A stretch of 34,369 nucleotides of DNA from Calditrichota bacterium (GCA_016867855.1 VGIO01000009.1:1-34369), one strand, 5' to 3'. Counted from the first letter of the stretch, positions 1 to 9,277 are shown. Notes: a model not told the origin generated them from the sequence alone. Numbers and translations are program-made.

Positions 1-887
1 CCAGCATATCCAGGGGTAGCATAGTATCCCACTTCACGGGGAGTTGAGGGACTTGATACATTCACCACCCTAAGACCTGCTGAATACCAATCCAGCACAT
101 AGGCGTAACTGCCCGCCACCGCCACGTCATAAGCATCTCCAGGGATATCATAGTATCCCACTTCACGGGGAGTTGAGGGACTTGATACATCCACCACCCT
201 AAGACCTGAATCCCCATCCGCCACATAGGCGTAACTGCCCGCCACCGCCACGCCAAAAGCCCATCCAGGGGTATCATAGTATCCCACTTCACGGGGAGTT
301 GAGGGACTTGATACATCAACCACACTGAGACCTGCCCTCCCATCCGCCACATAGGCGTAACTGCCCGCCACCGCCACGTCATAAACATCTCCAGGGGTAT
401 CATAGTATCCCACTTCACGGGGAGTTGAGGGACTTGATACATCCACCACACTGAGACCTGCCCTCCCATCCGCCACATAGGCGTAACTGCCCGCCACCGC
501 CACGTCATAAACATCTCCAGGGGTATCATAGTATCCCACTTCACGGGGAGTTGAGGGACTTGATACATCCACCACCCTAAGACCTGACGAACCATCCGCC
601 ACATAGGCGTAACTGCCCGCCACCGCCACGTCATAAGCATATCCAGGGGTATCATAGTATCCGGTCTCACGCGGTTGGGCTGGATTTGATATGTCCACGA
701 TTCTTAAACCACTAATGCCGGTAGCCACATAGGCGTAATTGCCAACCACCACAACGGCATTGGCCCAATCCCAATAATTATAGATGCTTCCTACCTTGCG
801 CACCATAAGGCTATCTTGGGCAAATAGCGAAGAAGCCAAGAAAATTAAGGTGAGCCAAGAATAAACGAAAGATTTCAACTTTGGCAT
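1..887 (-). CDS. LVIVD-repeat (beta-propeller-like) secreted protein, 3' end outside window (partial)
   Basis: Reverse-strand reading starts at 887 (MPKLKSFVYSWLTLIFLASSLFAQDS..., signal peptide) and continues open to the window edge with repeats '...PREVGYYDTPGDVYDVAVAGSYAYVADGRAGLSVVDVSSPST'. Absent from the ORF track because it runs off the edge. Confidence 0.88.
   Translation of the reverse strand, partial: MPKLKSFVYSWLTLIFLASSLFAQDSLMVRKVGSIYNYWDWANAVVVVGNYAYVATGISGLRIVDISNPAQPRETGYYDTPGYAYDVAVAGSYAYVADGSSGLRVVDVSSPSTPREVGYYDTPGDVYDVAVAGSYAYVADGRAGLSVVDVSSPSTPREVGYYDTPGDVYDVAVAGSYAYVADGRAGLSVVDVSSPSTPREVGYYDTPGWAFGVAVAGSYAYVADGDSGLRVVDVSSPSTPREVGYYDIPGDAYDVAVAGSYAYVLDWYSAGLRVVNVSSPSTPREVGYYATPGYA
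31..660. repeat. Tandem near-identical ~126-bp repeats (one 129-bp unit) encoding 42-aa LVIVD units
   Basis: 'acttcacggggagttgagggacttgatacat' recurs at 31, 160, 286, 412 and 538 with only scattered substitutions between units. Confidence 0.95.
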
Positions 888-949
888 TTAAGCCTCCTTT
901 TAATTCTTCTCTGCGATGACAATTTAGGTTATTGTGAAAATATACACTA

Positions 950-1021
950 TTCAGCGAAGTGAAGAGCCTTAACTTTGATTCCAGACGAGATCCTTCACTG
1001 CTTGTTCAGGATGACAGACGA
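950..1021. repeat. Dispersed intergenic repeat, copy A ('tcagcgaagtgaag...gacgagatccttcactgcttgttcaggatgac')
   Basis: Imperfect inverted arms; same family as 3041-3113 and 26544-26620. Confidence 0.75.
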
Positions 1022-1142
1022 GTTGCTTCCCCCCCTGCCAGCGCCGGGGTCAACATAAAACTAATACATAAAATGGCGAAAAAAGCGCTCACTGCTGAAT
1101 GATAATTCTTTTCTGCCTTGCTTATTATTCCTCTTTCTCCCT

Positions 1143-2990
1143 TCATTTCACTTTACTTCCCGCTGGCGCGTCGCCGTCCGGCTGGATGATGTAGCGCCGC
1201 TGTCCGTCTCCGGCGGCAAGCAGCATTCCTTGCGACAGGACGCCGCGTAGGGTTGTCGGTTTCAAGTTGGCGATGACGACGATGCGCTTGCCGATAAGTT
1301 CGGTCGGCGCATAGGATTGGGCGATGCCGGCGACAATTTGACGCTTCTCGCCGCCCAAATCTATCTGTAGTTTCAGCAGTTTAGCCGCGCCTTCGACATA
1401 ATCCGCCCCGATAATCTCCGCAATTCTTAAATCGAACCTGGAAAACTCATCGATAGAGACCTCTTTCACTCTCGAATGGCTTTCCATTTTTACATTTTTT
1501 AAATCGATACGCGGAAACAAATTCAAACCCGGCTGCGGATGAGGAATACCGTCTTTCATACCGATGGCATTTTGTAATTCTTGCATTTTCGATGGCATAA
1601 CGGGTTTAAGCAATGTGGCTGCCAAATCCAAACTTCTGAACGCCCACGCAAGCGATGTTCCGAGCGCCGAAATATTTTGTCCGCCGGTTTTCCAAGGCGC
1701 CCAAATCTCTAATTGTTTGTTCAGCCCGCGGATAAATATCATTATATTTTCGATAGCCGAATTCGGTTTTAGTTCTGCGTTTATGTCTATTTTTATCTTC
1801 TCAAATATCATCTCGAATATTGATGCAAGTTCTGTATCTATTGCATAACAGGATGAAATTTGGTCATCGATTGGATGAGAACTACAATTGAACTTTTCCC
1901 ACAACTTCGCCAGCCGGCTGTATAAATTCCCCAAATCGTTCGCCAGGTCGCTGTTGTATCGCTGGATGAACATTTCTTCGGAGAAATTGGTGTCCTGGCC
2001 GGGCGTCATTTCGCGCATCAGGACATAGCGGAAGGCGTCGGCGCTATATTTGGCGGCGATGTCCAGCGGACGCACGACCGCGCCTTGCGATTTGGACATC
2101 TTGCCTTTATCGGACAGCCACCAGCCGTGGGCGAAGATTGTCCGCGGCGGTTCGAAGCCGGCGGCGTGCAGCATTATCGGCCAGTAAACGGTGTGCGTCG
2201 TCAGAATATCCTTCCCGATGAGGTGCAAATCGGCCGGCCAAAACTCCGGCGTAAAGCCCGCATCAGGGTGTATTCGCGTCGCGCTTAGATAATTCAACAG
2301 CGCGTCGAACCAGACATAAGTTACATAACTTTCGTCGAACGGCAGTGGAATACCCCAGGACAGCCGTTCTTTAGGCCGGCTGATGCACAAATCCGCCAGC
2401 GGCTGCCTTAGAAATCCCAAGACTTCATTTCTGCGGAAGAGCGGCTGCACAAAGTCATCGTGCGTATATATCCAGTCTATCAGCCATTGCTGGTAGGCGC
2501 TCATCTTGAAAAAATAGTTCTTTTCAGTTAGATGTTCGACGACACGTCCGCACAAAGGGCAATTGTCGTGGTCAAGGTCTTTTTCCATCCAGAACCGCTC
2601 GTCCGGCGTGCAATACCAACCGGCATATTCGGCGGAGTATATTTCGCCTTTTGCGTAAAGGTTCGTCAAAACAGCCTGAACGAAGGATTTATGCTGCGAA
2701 TGGGTCGTGCGAAAAAAGACATCGTAATCGATGGATAACTGCGTCCAAATCGACTTATAACGTTTTGCCATTTCATCGCAATGCGCCTGCGGCTTCAGTC
2801 CGGCAGCGGATGCGGCTTGCAGGATTTTCTGCCCGTGTTCATCGACGCCGGTCAGAAAGCGAACTTCGGCGCCGAAAAGTTTATGATAACGCGCCAAAAC
2901 ATCGGCTAAAATAGTCGTGTAGGCGTGTCCGATGTGCGGCTCATCGTTGACATAATAGAGTGGCGTCGTGATGTAAAAACGTTTGGGCAT
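1143..2990 (-). CDS. metG: Methionyl-tRNA synthetase with C-terminal tRNA-binding domain
   Basis: TTPLYYVNDEPHIGHAYTT, KMSKS, and C-terminal EFSRFDLRIAEIIGADYVEGAAKLLKLQIDLGGEKRQIVAGIAQSY (EMAP/Trbp-like). Confidence 0.97.
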   Translation of the reverse strand: MPKRFYITTPLYYVNDEPHIGHAYTTILADVLARYHKLFGAEVRFLTGVDEHGQKILQAASAAGLKPQAHCDEMAKRYKSIWTQLSIDYDVFFRTTHSQHKSFVQAVLTNLYAKGEIYSAEYAGWYCTPDERFWMEKDLDHDNCPLCGRVVEHLTEKNYFFKMSAYQQWLIDWIYTHDDFVQPLFRRNEVLGFLRQPLADLCISRPKERLSWGIPLPFDESYVTYVWFDALLNYLSATRIHPDAGFTPEFWPADLHLIGKDILTTHTVYWPIMLHAAGFEPPRTIFAHGWWLSDKGKMSKSQGAVVRPLDIAAKYSADAFRYVLMREMTPGQDTNFSEEMFIQRYNSDLANDLGNLYSRLAKLWEKFNCSSHPIDDQISSCYAIDTELASIFEMIFEKIKIDINAELKPNSAIENIMIFIRGLNKQLEIWAPWKTGGQNISALGTSLAWAFRSLDLAATLLKPVMPSKMQELQNAIGMKDGIPHPQPGLNLFPRIDLKNVKMESHSRVKEVSIDEFSRFDLRIAEIIGADYVEGAAKLLKLQIDLGGEKRQIVAGIAQSYAPTELIGKRIVVIANLKPTTLRGVLSQGMLLAAGDGQRRYIIQPDGDAPAGSKVK

Positions 2991-3040
2991 TATGATTCGA
3001 TTATAAATAGCGATATTATTCTTTGCGTATGTTTATATAT

Positions 3041-3113
3041 CATCCTGAACGAAGCGAAGGATCTCGTCCCCGTTTATCCAGACGAGACGCTTCACTGCGT
3101 TCAGTATGACGCC
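3041..3113. repeat. Dispersed intergenic repeat, copy B ('catcctgaacgaagcgaaggatctcgtc...gacgagacgcttcactgcgttcagtatgac')
   Basis: Inverted arms visible; produces the spurious 'NEAKDLVPVYPDETLHCVQYDA' and 'HTERSEASR' ORFs. Confidence 0.85.
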
Positions 3114-3183
3114 CGCGAAATATGCGAACTGAATTATGACGCTGTGTATAGTTTAGTTTGCAAGTGAACAAGTTTTTAAAATT

Positions 3184-3242
3184 CGCAAGTTGGGAATGAA
3201 CTAACTTGCGAACTTTGGAACTTGTCAATTTGCGACTTTCAA
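3184..3242. repeat. Period-8 degenerate array with hairpin arm
   Basis: AACTTGCG|AACTTTGG|AACTTGTC|AATTTGCG|ACTTTCAA at 3203-3242; cgcaagtt (3184-3191) is the exact inverse of aacttgcg (3203-3210). Confidence 0.8.
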
Positions 3243-3994
3243 TTATTTTCGCCAACTTCTTCGACTGTGTCTTCCAGACTAGCGAATTCAGCGGTGTCGC
3301 GGACGCAGGACAATGCACGCAAAGTCTGTTCGTCTAACTCAAAGGCTAAGCAGCATTTCAATTTGCCGCACAAACCGGATAGTTTCGATGGATTGAGTAT
3401 CAAGTTTTGCTCTTTAGCCATTTGTGTAGTTATAGGCTTGAACGACTCCAGGAAGTTGACACAGCACAGGCGGTAGCCGCAGATGCCGTGTCCTTCCCAG
3501 CGCTTGGTCTGGTCGCGGGTGCCGATTTGACGCAGTTCGATGCGCATGCGGAAGGTGCCGGCCAGGTCGCGCACTAAATCCCTAAAGTCAACCCGGCCTT
3601 CAGCGGTAAAATAGAAGGTCAATTTAAGTTCATCGTAGCGGTATTCAGCATCGATTAAACGCATCGGCAGATTATATTTTTGAATTCGGCTTCGGCAGGT
3701 CTCCAGGGCTTCGGCTTCCCATATCCGATGTCGTTCGATGCGCAGCATATCTTCGGGATTAGCCAGCCGCAAGACTTTAAATTGGGAGTTCATTTCATCG
3801 TCGTCGGCCGGTGGCAGCAGGCTGTTGACCCGTCCGGCGTCCTCACCCCGGTCGGCTTCGACGATGGCGTAATCGCCCGGCTCAAAAGGGAATTCTAACG
3901 GATTATTGAAAATCCCCCGGCGGTGATTTTTGAACTCCAAGCATAATCGCCCGCCGCGGAGGCGCGTTGTATTCGGCAGCGCTGTTTCCGTCAT
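3239..3994 (-). CDS. ricT: PSP1/RicT (YaaT) family regulatory protein
   Basis: Cys-rich PSP1 signature 'GHGICGYRLCCVNFLESFKPITTQMAKEQNLILNPSKLSGLCGKLKCCLAFE'; located between holB and metG. Confidence 0.9.
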   Translation of the reverse strand: MTETALPNTTRLRGGRLCLEFKNHRRGIFNNPLEFPFEPGDYAIVEADRGEDAGRVNSLLPPADDDEMNSQFKVLRLANPEDMLRIERHRIWEAEALETCRSRIQKYNLPMRLIDAEYRYDELKLTFYFTAEGRVDFRDLVRDLAGTFRMRIELRQIGTRDQTKRWEGHGICGYRLCCVNFLESFKPITTQMAKEQNLILNPSKLSGLCGKLKCCLAFELDEQTLRALSCVRDTAEFASLEDTVEEVGENN

Positions 3995-5103
3995 CGTAAA
4001 ACCCGATGTATCTTTAAAGCCAAAGCCATTAAGGCGTAAGACTGAACTACATTGGCTTCGAGCGCCAGGCGCGTCTCTTCGATATCCCGCCAGAGTTGTG
4101 AAAGTTGAGCGGTTGTATAGCGTTGGGCGATTTTATTAACGGTTTCCGTCTCGTTGGAAGTAATCAACATTTCTAAGGCTTCTTCGGTCGGCAGCGCAGC
4201 AGCGAGCAGCGCATCGTGCAGCCAGGCGGCGACCGCCTGCAGCCGCTCGGCGATATCGAACCGGCTGGCTTTCTCCGTCCAGTTTTCGATAATTTCGCTA
4301 ATTTGAGTCGGGCTGTCGGTCGCAGCGGCGCGCAGAAATTGCAGTCCGTCTGCCAGCCGCTCGTTAATTCCGCCCTCGGCTAAAGTTGCCGCGCGATGAT
4401 AATTGCCTCCAGCCAGACGCGCGCAACTGTCGGCGACATCCGCGCCGATATGCTTCCTATCAATAAGCGCATCTGAAATTTCAGTCCGCAGCAGTGGCTT
4501 TAGGACTACCTGCTGGCAACGTGACACAATCGTCGGCAGCAAATCGCGCGGACTGCTTGCCAGCAGGAAGAACAAGCAGCGCTCCGGTGGCTCTTCGAGC
4601 AGTTTTAAAAGGGTATTGGCAGCGTTTTCGTTGAGTCTTCCAGCGGGATAAATGATGATGCAGCGCATACCGAAACTATCGGCAGCCAAATTCAAGTTCA
4701 TCCAGAGTTCACGGACATAGTCGATTAATATCATTCCCGTCCCGCTCAATTTGGGGATTCCATAAAGGTCGGCCGCCCATACTGCTAAAGTATCGTTGTA
4801 TTGTTTTTGTATCACTTCATCTTTTTCAGCATTACGTCGCGGCAAAGGCACAAGGAACATCAATTGGGGATGCTGCAGTATGCTCATCTGCCGGCAGGAA
4901 GAGCAGTCGCAGAGATTTTGCGCCGCGGCTTCAACTCCCCGCAGGCAGTTCAACGCCCGCGCCGCTTCCAGAGCCAGCGCCAGCCCGCCTAAGCCATCCT
5001 CGCCTAATATAAGATACGAATGCGCTAAACGATTATTCTGCATCGCCTTGAAAAGACGTCGTTTGGCGTCGTCCTGACCGATTACCTTCGGAAACAAAGG
5101 CAT
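3991..5103 (-). CDS. holB: DNA polymerase III subunit delta'
   Basis: AAA+ clamp-loader features: 'VIGQDDAKRRLFKAMQNNRLAHSYLILGEDGLGGLALALEAARALNC', Zn-type Cys cluster, 'NAANTLLKLLEEPPERCLFFLLASSPRDLLPTIVSRCQ'; overlaps ricT by 4 nt. Confidence 0.93.
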   Translation of the reverse strand: MPLFPKVIGQDDAKRRLFKAMQNNRLAHSYLILGEDGLGGLALALEAARALNCLRGVEAAAQNLCDCSSCRQMSILQHPQLMFLVPLPRRNAEKDEVIQKQYNDTLAVWAADLYGIPKLSGTGMILIDYVRELWMNLNLAADSFGMRCIIIYPAGRLNENAANTLLKLLEEPPERCLFFLLASSPRDLLPTIVSRCQQVVLKPLLRTEISDALIDRKHIGADVADSCARLAGGNYHRAATLAEGGINERLADGLQFLRAAATDSPTQISEIIENWTEKASRFDIAERLQAVAAWLHDALLAAALPTEEALEMLITSNETETVNKIAQRYTTAQLSQLWRDIEETRLALEANVVQSYALMALALKIHRVLR

Positions 5104-5114
5104 TTATGATATAA

Positions 5115-5138
5115 AAGTTTGAAAATTTGAAAGTTTAA
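5115..5138. repeat. Period-8 degenerate array
   Basis: AAGTTTGA|AAATTTGA|AAGTTTAA in the holB/ribE gap. Confidence 0.7.
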
Positions 5139-5161
5139 CCCTTATTCCGCGGAGAATTACC

Positions 5162-5821
5162 TTAATCTTCATTATGCACCGCGCCCCAGCCGGCTTGTTC
5201 GATGTGAATTTTCATATCATTATCATCATCATCATTACTACTCATTCTCTCTGCCAACCAACGCAAGAATATATCGGTCTCGATATTGACGCGCATTCCG
5301 GGTCGTAATTCCCCGAGAGTCGTATTTTCAAGGGTGTGCGGAATAATCATCACGCTGAAACTACGGCGCGATTTGTCGGCGATTGTCAAACTGACGCCAT
5401 CGACGGCGATTGAACCTCGACGGACGACGCAAGCGCGCCCGGCTTCCGGAATATCAAGGTTGAGCAGCGTCGAACCTTGGCTGTATTTAATGCGGTTGAC
5501 ATTCGCAATGCTGTCGATATGCCCTTGCACAAGATGCCCGCCGAGTCGGTCGCCGACCTTCAAGGCGCGTTCCAAATTCACCCGATGGCCAGCATTCCAC
5601 TCGCTGAGCGTGCTGTTGGCAAGTGTCTCAACCGCCGCTTCGACGCGAAACGCAGCCTTATCCCGCGCTACGACTGTGAGACAGATACCGTTGACAGCGA
5701 TGCTGTCGCCGACTTTTAAGTCTTCCAACACCCGCAGGGCTTTGATGGTTAGCAAACGGTTGCCCAATTTAGTTTCAATAGTAGCAATCTGCCCGACTTC
5801 TTCGATTAGTCCGGTGAACAT
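5162..5821 (-). CDS. ribE: Riboflavin synthase (alpha chain)
   Basis: MFTGLIEEVGQI... GDSIAVNGICLTV ... GHLVQGHID ... GSIAVDGVSLTI: two lumazine-binding repeats. Confidence 0.95.
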   Translation of the reverse strand: MFTGLIEEVGQIATIETKLGNRLLTIKALRVLEDLKVGDSIAVNGICLTVVARDKAAFRVEAAVETLANSTLSEWNAGHRVNLERALKVGDRLGGHLVQGHIDSIANVNRIKYSQGSTLLNLDIPEAGRACVVRRGSIAVDGVSLTIADKSRRSFSVMIIPHTLENTTLGELRPGMRVNIETDIFLRWLAERMSSNDDDDNDMKIHIEQAGWGAVHNED

Positions 5822-6915
5822 ATACTTCCATCCCGGCGGTAGTTCATAACGACATCTTCACCCAGGCGCTTAATCCGGTTTAATTTAAAAACCGGGCGGT
5901 TGTCCCAGTTTTCAGGAATAAAAGTCTCGAACGGCGACAATCCCTTGCCGATAATCGTCGGCGACAGGGCGATGGTCAACTCGTCGATGGCATCGTCCTG
6001 CATAAAACGGCTCAGCACCTCGGCGCCGCCTTCGACCAAAACCGATAGTATTCCAAGCCGCGGCAGAGCCACAAGTATCTGCCGCGTGTGTATCCGGCTT
6101 ACATCATTGAGCGGAAATATAATCTTATCCGTTTGAAAAGCGACATCTTTCGTTCGTCTTCGGCCGCCAGTCAACAGAATTGCCGCACGCTCGTCTTGCG
6201 GGGCAAAGACTTTTTTTTCGCGGTCTATTTGTCCTTTTGCCGACAACACCAGCCGAATTGGATTTCGACCTTTGACCAGCCTCACATTGAGTTGCGGGTC
6301 GTCGATTTCGATGGTTCGCCGGCCGACTAAAATCGCATCACATTGAGAGCGCAATAAGTGGGCGTATTTCAAGGCTTTAGCGCCGGAGAAATATTTCGAA
6401 CGGCCGCGGTGGTCGGCGATTTTGCCGTCCAGACTTAAGGCGATTTTGATATGGCACCAAGCCAAGCCGGTCTTATGGTATTTTACATAAGCGCGGTTGA
6501 GCTCGAACGCTTCCAAAGCGCCTAAACCGATTTCAACCTTAACGCCGGCGCGCTGTAGAATATCGATGCCCTTGCCGGATACCATCGGATTGGGGTCTTG
6601 CATCGCAATTACCACACGGCTGAGACCGGCTTCGATTAGGGCATCAGCACAGGGCGGCGTCTTGCCATGATGGCAGCAAGGCTCTAAATTGACATACAGC
6701 GATGCGCCTTTCAGGAGCGCTTTATCGCAATTACGAAGGGCTTCCACTTCAGCGTGAGGCGCTCCGAATCGCCGATGATAGCCCTCGCCGAGAATTGTGC
6801 CGCTCTTAAGCGCCACGACCGCGCCTACCATAGGATTAGGCGAAGTCCAGCCTGCTCCCTTGAGCGCCAATTTCAGCGCCCGCCGCATATATGATATATC
6901 GGAATCTATTGACAT
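5806..6915 (-). CDS. ribD: Bifunctional riboflavin deaminase/reductase RibD
   Basis: MRRALKLALKGAGWTSPNPMVGAVV..., HAEVEAL, EPCCHHGKTPPCADALI, plus C-terminal reductase domain; overlaps ribE by 16 nt. Confidence 0.95.
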   Translation of the reverse strand: MSIDSDISYMRRALKLALKGAGWTSPNPMVGAVVALKSGTILGEGYHRRFGAPHAEVEALRNCDKALLKGASLYVNLEPCCHHGKTPPCADALIEAGLSRVVIAMQDPNPMVSGKGIDILQRAGVKVEIGLGALEAFELNRAYVKYHKTGLAWCHIKIALSLDGKIADHRGRSKYFSGAKALKYAHLLRSQCDAILVGRRTIEIDDPQLNVRLVKGRNPIRLVLSAKGQIDREKKVFAPQDERAAILLTGGRRRTKDVAFQTDKIIFPLNDVSRIHTRQILVALPRLGILSVLVEGGAEVLSRFMQDDAIDELTIALSPTIIGKGLSPFETFIPENWDNRPVFKLNRIKRLGEDVVMNYRRDGSICSPD

Positions 6916-6923
6916 TCAGGTAA

Positions 6924-6958
6924 AAGGTGTAAGGTGCGAGGTGTAAGTTATAGGTTGT
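6924..6958. repeat. Period-7 degenerate array
   Basis: AAGGTGT|AAGGTGC|GAGGTGT|AAGTTAT|AGGTTGT. Confidence 0.85.
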
Positions 6959-7008
6959 TTTTTAAAAGTTGAAAAGGGAGAATTCAGTAATATGCGCGGC
7001 TGTCGCTC

Positions 7009-7038
7009 ATTATACATTCGACGACTATCGTTTGTCAA
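7009..7038 (-). promoter_or_regulatory. Sigma70-type promoter for ribD-ribE
   Basis: On the minus strand: TTGACA (7033-7038) - 18-nt spacer - TATAAT (7009-7014), about 95 nt upstream of the ribD start. Confidence 0.75.
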
Positions 7039-7109
7039 GTATGAATTGTCGGCGCAGGAGGTGTGTGCCTTGCCAGTCAAGGCATTTTCTCGAATTATAC
7101 AGATACACT

Positions 7110-7137
7110 ACTTACACCTCGCAACTTATATCTTTCA
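7110..7137. repeat. Period-7 degenerate array, inverse orientation to 6924-6958
   Basis: ACTTACA|CCTCGCA|ACTTATA|TCTTTCA; runs into the stop codon of the AlkD-like CDS. Confidence 0.8.
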
Positions 7138-7821
7138 AATATATTTCATCGCCTCTTTGAGTGTAACTCCCGACATTCTTTGCCGATACTGTTCGACAAA
7201 ATAACGCACAGCCTTGGGTTTATGTTTGGAATAACTGCGCAGCGCCCAGCCAATGGCTTTGCGTATCCAGAACTCTTTCTCATCCAAACAACATTCGCAA
7301 AAGTCGAACAACATCTTTTCGTCGGTGGCGGATTTGAATTTCTCCTGCGCTATGATTGCCGCGCGCCGAATCCAAAGATGGTCGTCTTCTATCCAGCGAT
7401 ATAACTCCGGCTTCATCTCGGCTGGATAAGACAAAAGTAATCCGCCAAGCAAATCGATGGATATACCATCCACAAAATCCCACCAGGCGCCGGTCTCTAT
7501 CATCATCCGGTATAAAGGCAGAGCCTCCATAGTGCAGAATTTTTTGAAATATCCGGCGACGGCTATAGCAGCATAACGTTCCTCGCGATAAGGCATTCCA
7601 TCTTCGCCTGTCCAGAGCTCTTTGATGACAGCCTCATACTCCTGAAAGGAGGTTATCGGATAGAGTTTGAACAACGGCAGCCGAATTTGCCGCTGAATGC
7701 CCGTTTTCACCCCGCGGAAAGGCATCGTCGATTTCATATAGCGCTGCATCGCCGCAGCATCGGCAGGATTGACAGCTGCGGCTAAAGCGCTGCGCAAAGC
7801 GTCTATTAACGGGTGGGACAT
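7135..7821 (-). CDS. AlkD-like DNA alkylation repair protein (HEAT-like)
   Basis: 'YMKSTMPFRGVKTGIQR', 'ERYAAIAVAGYF', 'WWDFVDGISIDLLGGLL', 'DDHLWIRRAAIIAQ', 'KEFWIRKAIGWALRSYSKHKP'. Confidence 0.92.
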   Translation of the reverse strand: MSHPLIDALRSALAAAVNPADAAAMQRYMKSTMPFRGVKTGIQRQIRLPLFKLYPITSFQEYEAVIKELWTGEDGMPYREERYAAIAVAGYFKKFCTMEALPLYRMMIETGAWWDFVDGISIDLLGGLLLSYPAEMKPELYRWIEDDHLWIRRAAIIAQEKFKSATDEKMLFDFCECCLDEKEFWIRKAIGWALRSYSKHKPKAVRYFVEQYRQRMSGVTLKEAMKYI

Positions 7822-7876
7822 TGGAGATAATAAGGACTATAACTGGGGCGGAATATAGTTTGCCGTGTGATAGTCT

Positions 7877-7905
7877 TTCCCCCCCGCTTGCGGGGGAGAG
7901 AGGGG
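7877..7905. repeat. Palindromic intergenic C/G-tract element
   Basis: 'cccccccgcttgcgggggagagagggga' self-complementary in the gap upstream of the AlkD-like gene; similar to the hairpin inside 26588-26610. Confidence 0.5.
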
Positions 7906-7949
7906 ACACTATATTCTGATCCCATAAATATATGACATTATGGAAATTA

Positions 7950-9239
7950 TTAGATGCCGACTCGCTCGAAGGCGATATCGACTCTTTTTAGCACGGCTTC
8001 GTCGTCGAAGACGGCTTCCAATTTATCGCCCAGCGCTTTTACTATAGCGTCATCGTCTTTAGCGCGTGCGAGCAGCGAGGCGCCGCCATTGCGTGCCGCC
8101 AGGGCATGAGCCTGCACACGGACATAGATGTCATCGTCGTCGATGCCGGCGAGTTTCAGCGCGGTCAGCAATGCGCCAGACTGCATCAAGCCGCGCGCCG
8201 ATTTGACATGCCGGCGCATCCGCTCCACATCGACCTGCCATTCCCGCGCCATCCACGCGCATTTGTCCAGCATATAATACAACAGGCAGGTCGAATCGGG
8301 CAGGATGACCCGTTCGACCGACGAATGGCTGATGTCGCGCTGGTGCCAGAGCGCTTCGTTTTCAAGCGACGCTGTGGCGTAACTGCGCAGCAACCGCGCC
8401 AATCCGCAGATGTTTTCCGCTGTAACTGGGTTTTTCTTATGCGGCATCGCTGACGACCCGCGCTGCCCCTCTTTGAAAGGCTCATATAATTCTTCGACCT
8501 CGCTGTGCGCTAGGAGCCTGATTTCCAAAGCCAGGCGCTCGCAAAGTCCACCTGTAATCGCCAGCCGGCAGACGACCACCGCATGCCGGTCGCGCGGCGC
8601 TATTTGCGTGGCAATAGTTTCAGGCTTAAGGCCCAGCCTTTCCAGCGCCCGCCGCTCTTGGTCCGGCGTGATGGCGCTATAAGTGCCTACCGCGCCGGAG
8701 AGTTTGCCGACGCCGATTTCTTTGACCGCCGAAATAAGCCGCTCTTTAGCGCGGTCGCACTCGGCGATATAGCCGCACAAGACCCAGCCTAAAGTTATCG
8801 GTTCGGCCAGCGCGCCGTGGGTGCGACCCGGCATAAGCGTTAACTTGTGCTGCCGCGCCTGTTCAACTAATGCCGAACGCAGTTCGGCTAATTTACCCAG
8901 TATCAGTTCGCCGGCTTTGACCAGCGTCAGCGCCAGCGCCGTGTCAACGACATCGTAACTGGTGAGTCCGAGGTGCAACCAGCGCTTATCGGCGCCGAGG
9001 CTGTCGCCGACCGACTGCGTGAAGGCTATGACATCGTGCCGCGACACAGCCTCATAGCGCTCTATGGCGGCAAGGTCGAATTTGGCATTAACGCGCATTC
9101 GGCGCGCAGATGAAGTCGGCACAATGCCGTCTTCAGCCAAAATGTCAGTGACCGCCAGTTCAACATCAAGCCAGCGCTGGTAGCGGGCTTCATCTGACCA
9201 TAAAGCGGCCATCTCGGGAGGAGTGTAACGTGGAATCAT
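7950..9239 (-). CDS. purB: Adenylosuccinate lyase
   Basis: 'MIPRYTPPEMAALWSDEARYQRWLDVELAV', 'GRTHGALAEPITLG', signature 'GQRGSSAMPHKKNPVTAENICGLAR'. Confidence 0.97.
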   Translation of the reverse strand: MIPRYTPPEMAALWSDEARYQRWLDVELAVTDILAEDGIVPTSSARRMRVNAKFDLAAIERYEAVSRHDVIAFTQSVGDSLGADKRWLHLGLTSYDVVDTALALTLVKAGELILGKLAELRSALVEQARQHKLTLMPGRTHGALAEPITLGWVLCGYIAECDRAKERLISAVKEIGVGKLSGAVGTYSAITPDQERRALERLGLKPETIATQIAPRDRHAVVVCRLAITGGLCERLALEIRLLAHSEVEELYEPFKEGQRGSSAMPHKKNPVTAENICGLARLLRSYATASLENEALWHQRDISHSSVERVILPDSTCLLYYMLDKCAWMAREWQVDVERMRRHVKSARGLMQSGALLTALKLAGIDDDDIYVRVQAHALAARNGGASLLARAKDDDAIVKALGDKLEAVFDDEAVLKRVDIAFERVGI

Positions 9240-9277
9240 AAAAGTTAAATTGTATAATATTAGGTTATAATTGCCGG

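Noticed and set aside
62-670. 202-aa plus-strand ORF with repeated 'MTWRWRAVTPMWRM'
   Set aside because: Antisense shadow of the LVIVD repeat gene; the repeat lacks stops in this frame. The minus-strand reading has a signal peptide and known repeat family.
2925-3318. Small ORFs 'NEAKDLVPVYPDETLHCVQYDA' and 'HTERSEASRLDKRGRDPSLRSG'
   Set aside because: Known kind of false ORF from a dispersed intergenic repeat, not a protein.
3239-5103. metG-ricT-holB cluster as novel
   Set aside because: This gene order resembles the known holB-yaaT neighbourhood in other bacteria, so it is ordinary.
6916-7134. FMN riboswitch upstream of ribD
   Set aside because: I looked for the conserved RFN-element core in the minus-strand leader and did not see it; only a promoter and period-7 arrays are supported.
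7634-7909. 91-aa minus ORF starting 'MSPLSPASGGERLS'
   Set aside because: Starts in a palindromic intergenic repeat and overlaps the AlkD-like gene out of frame.
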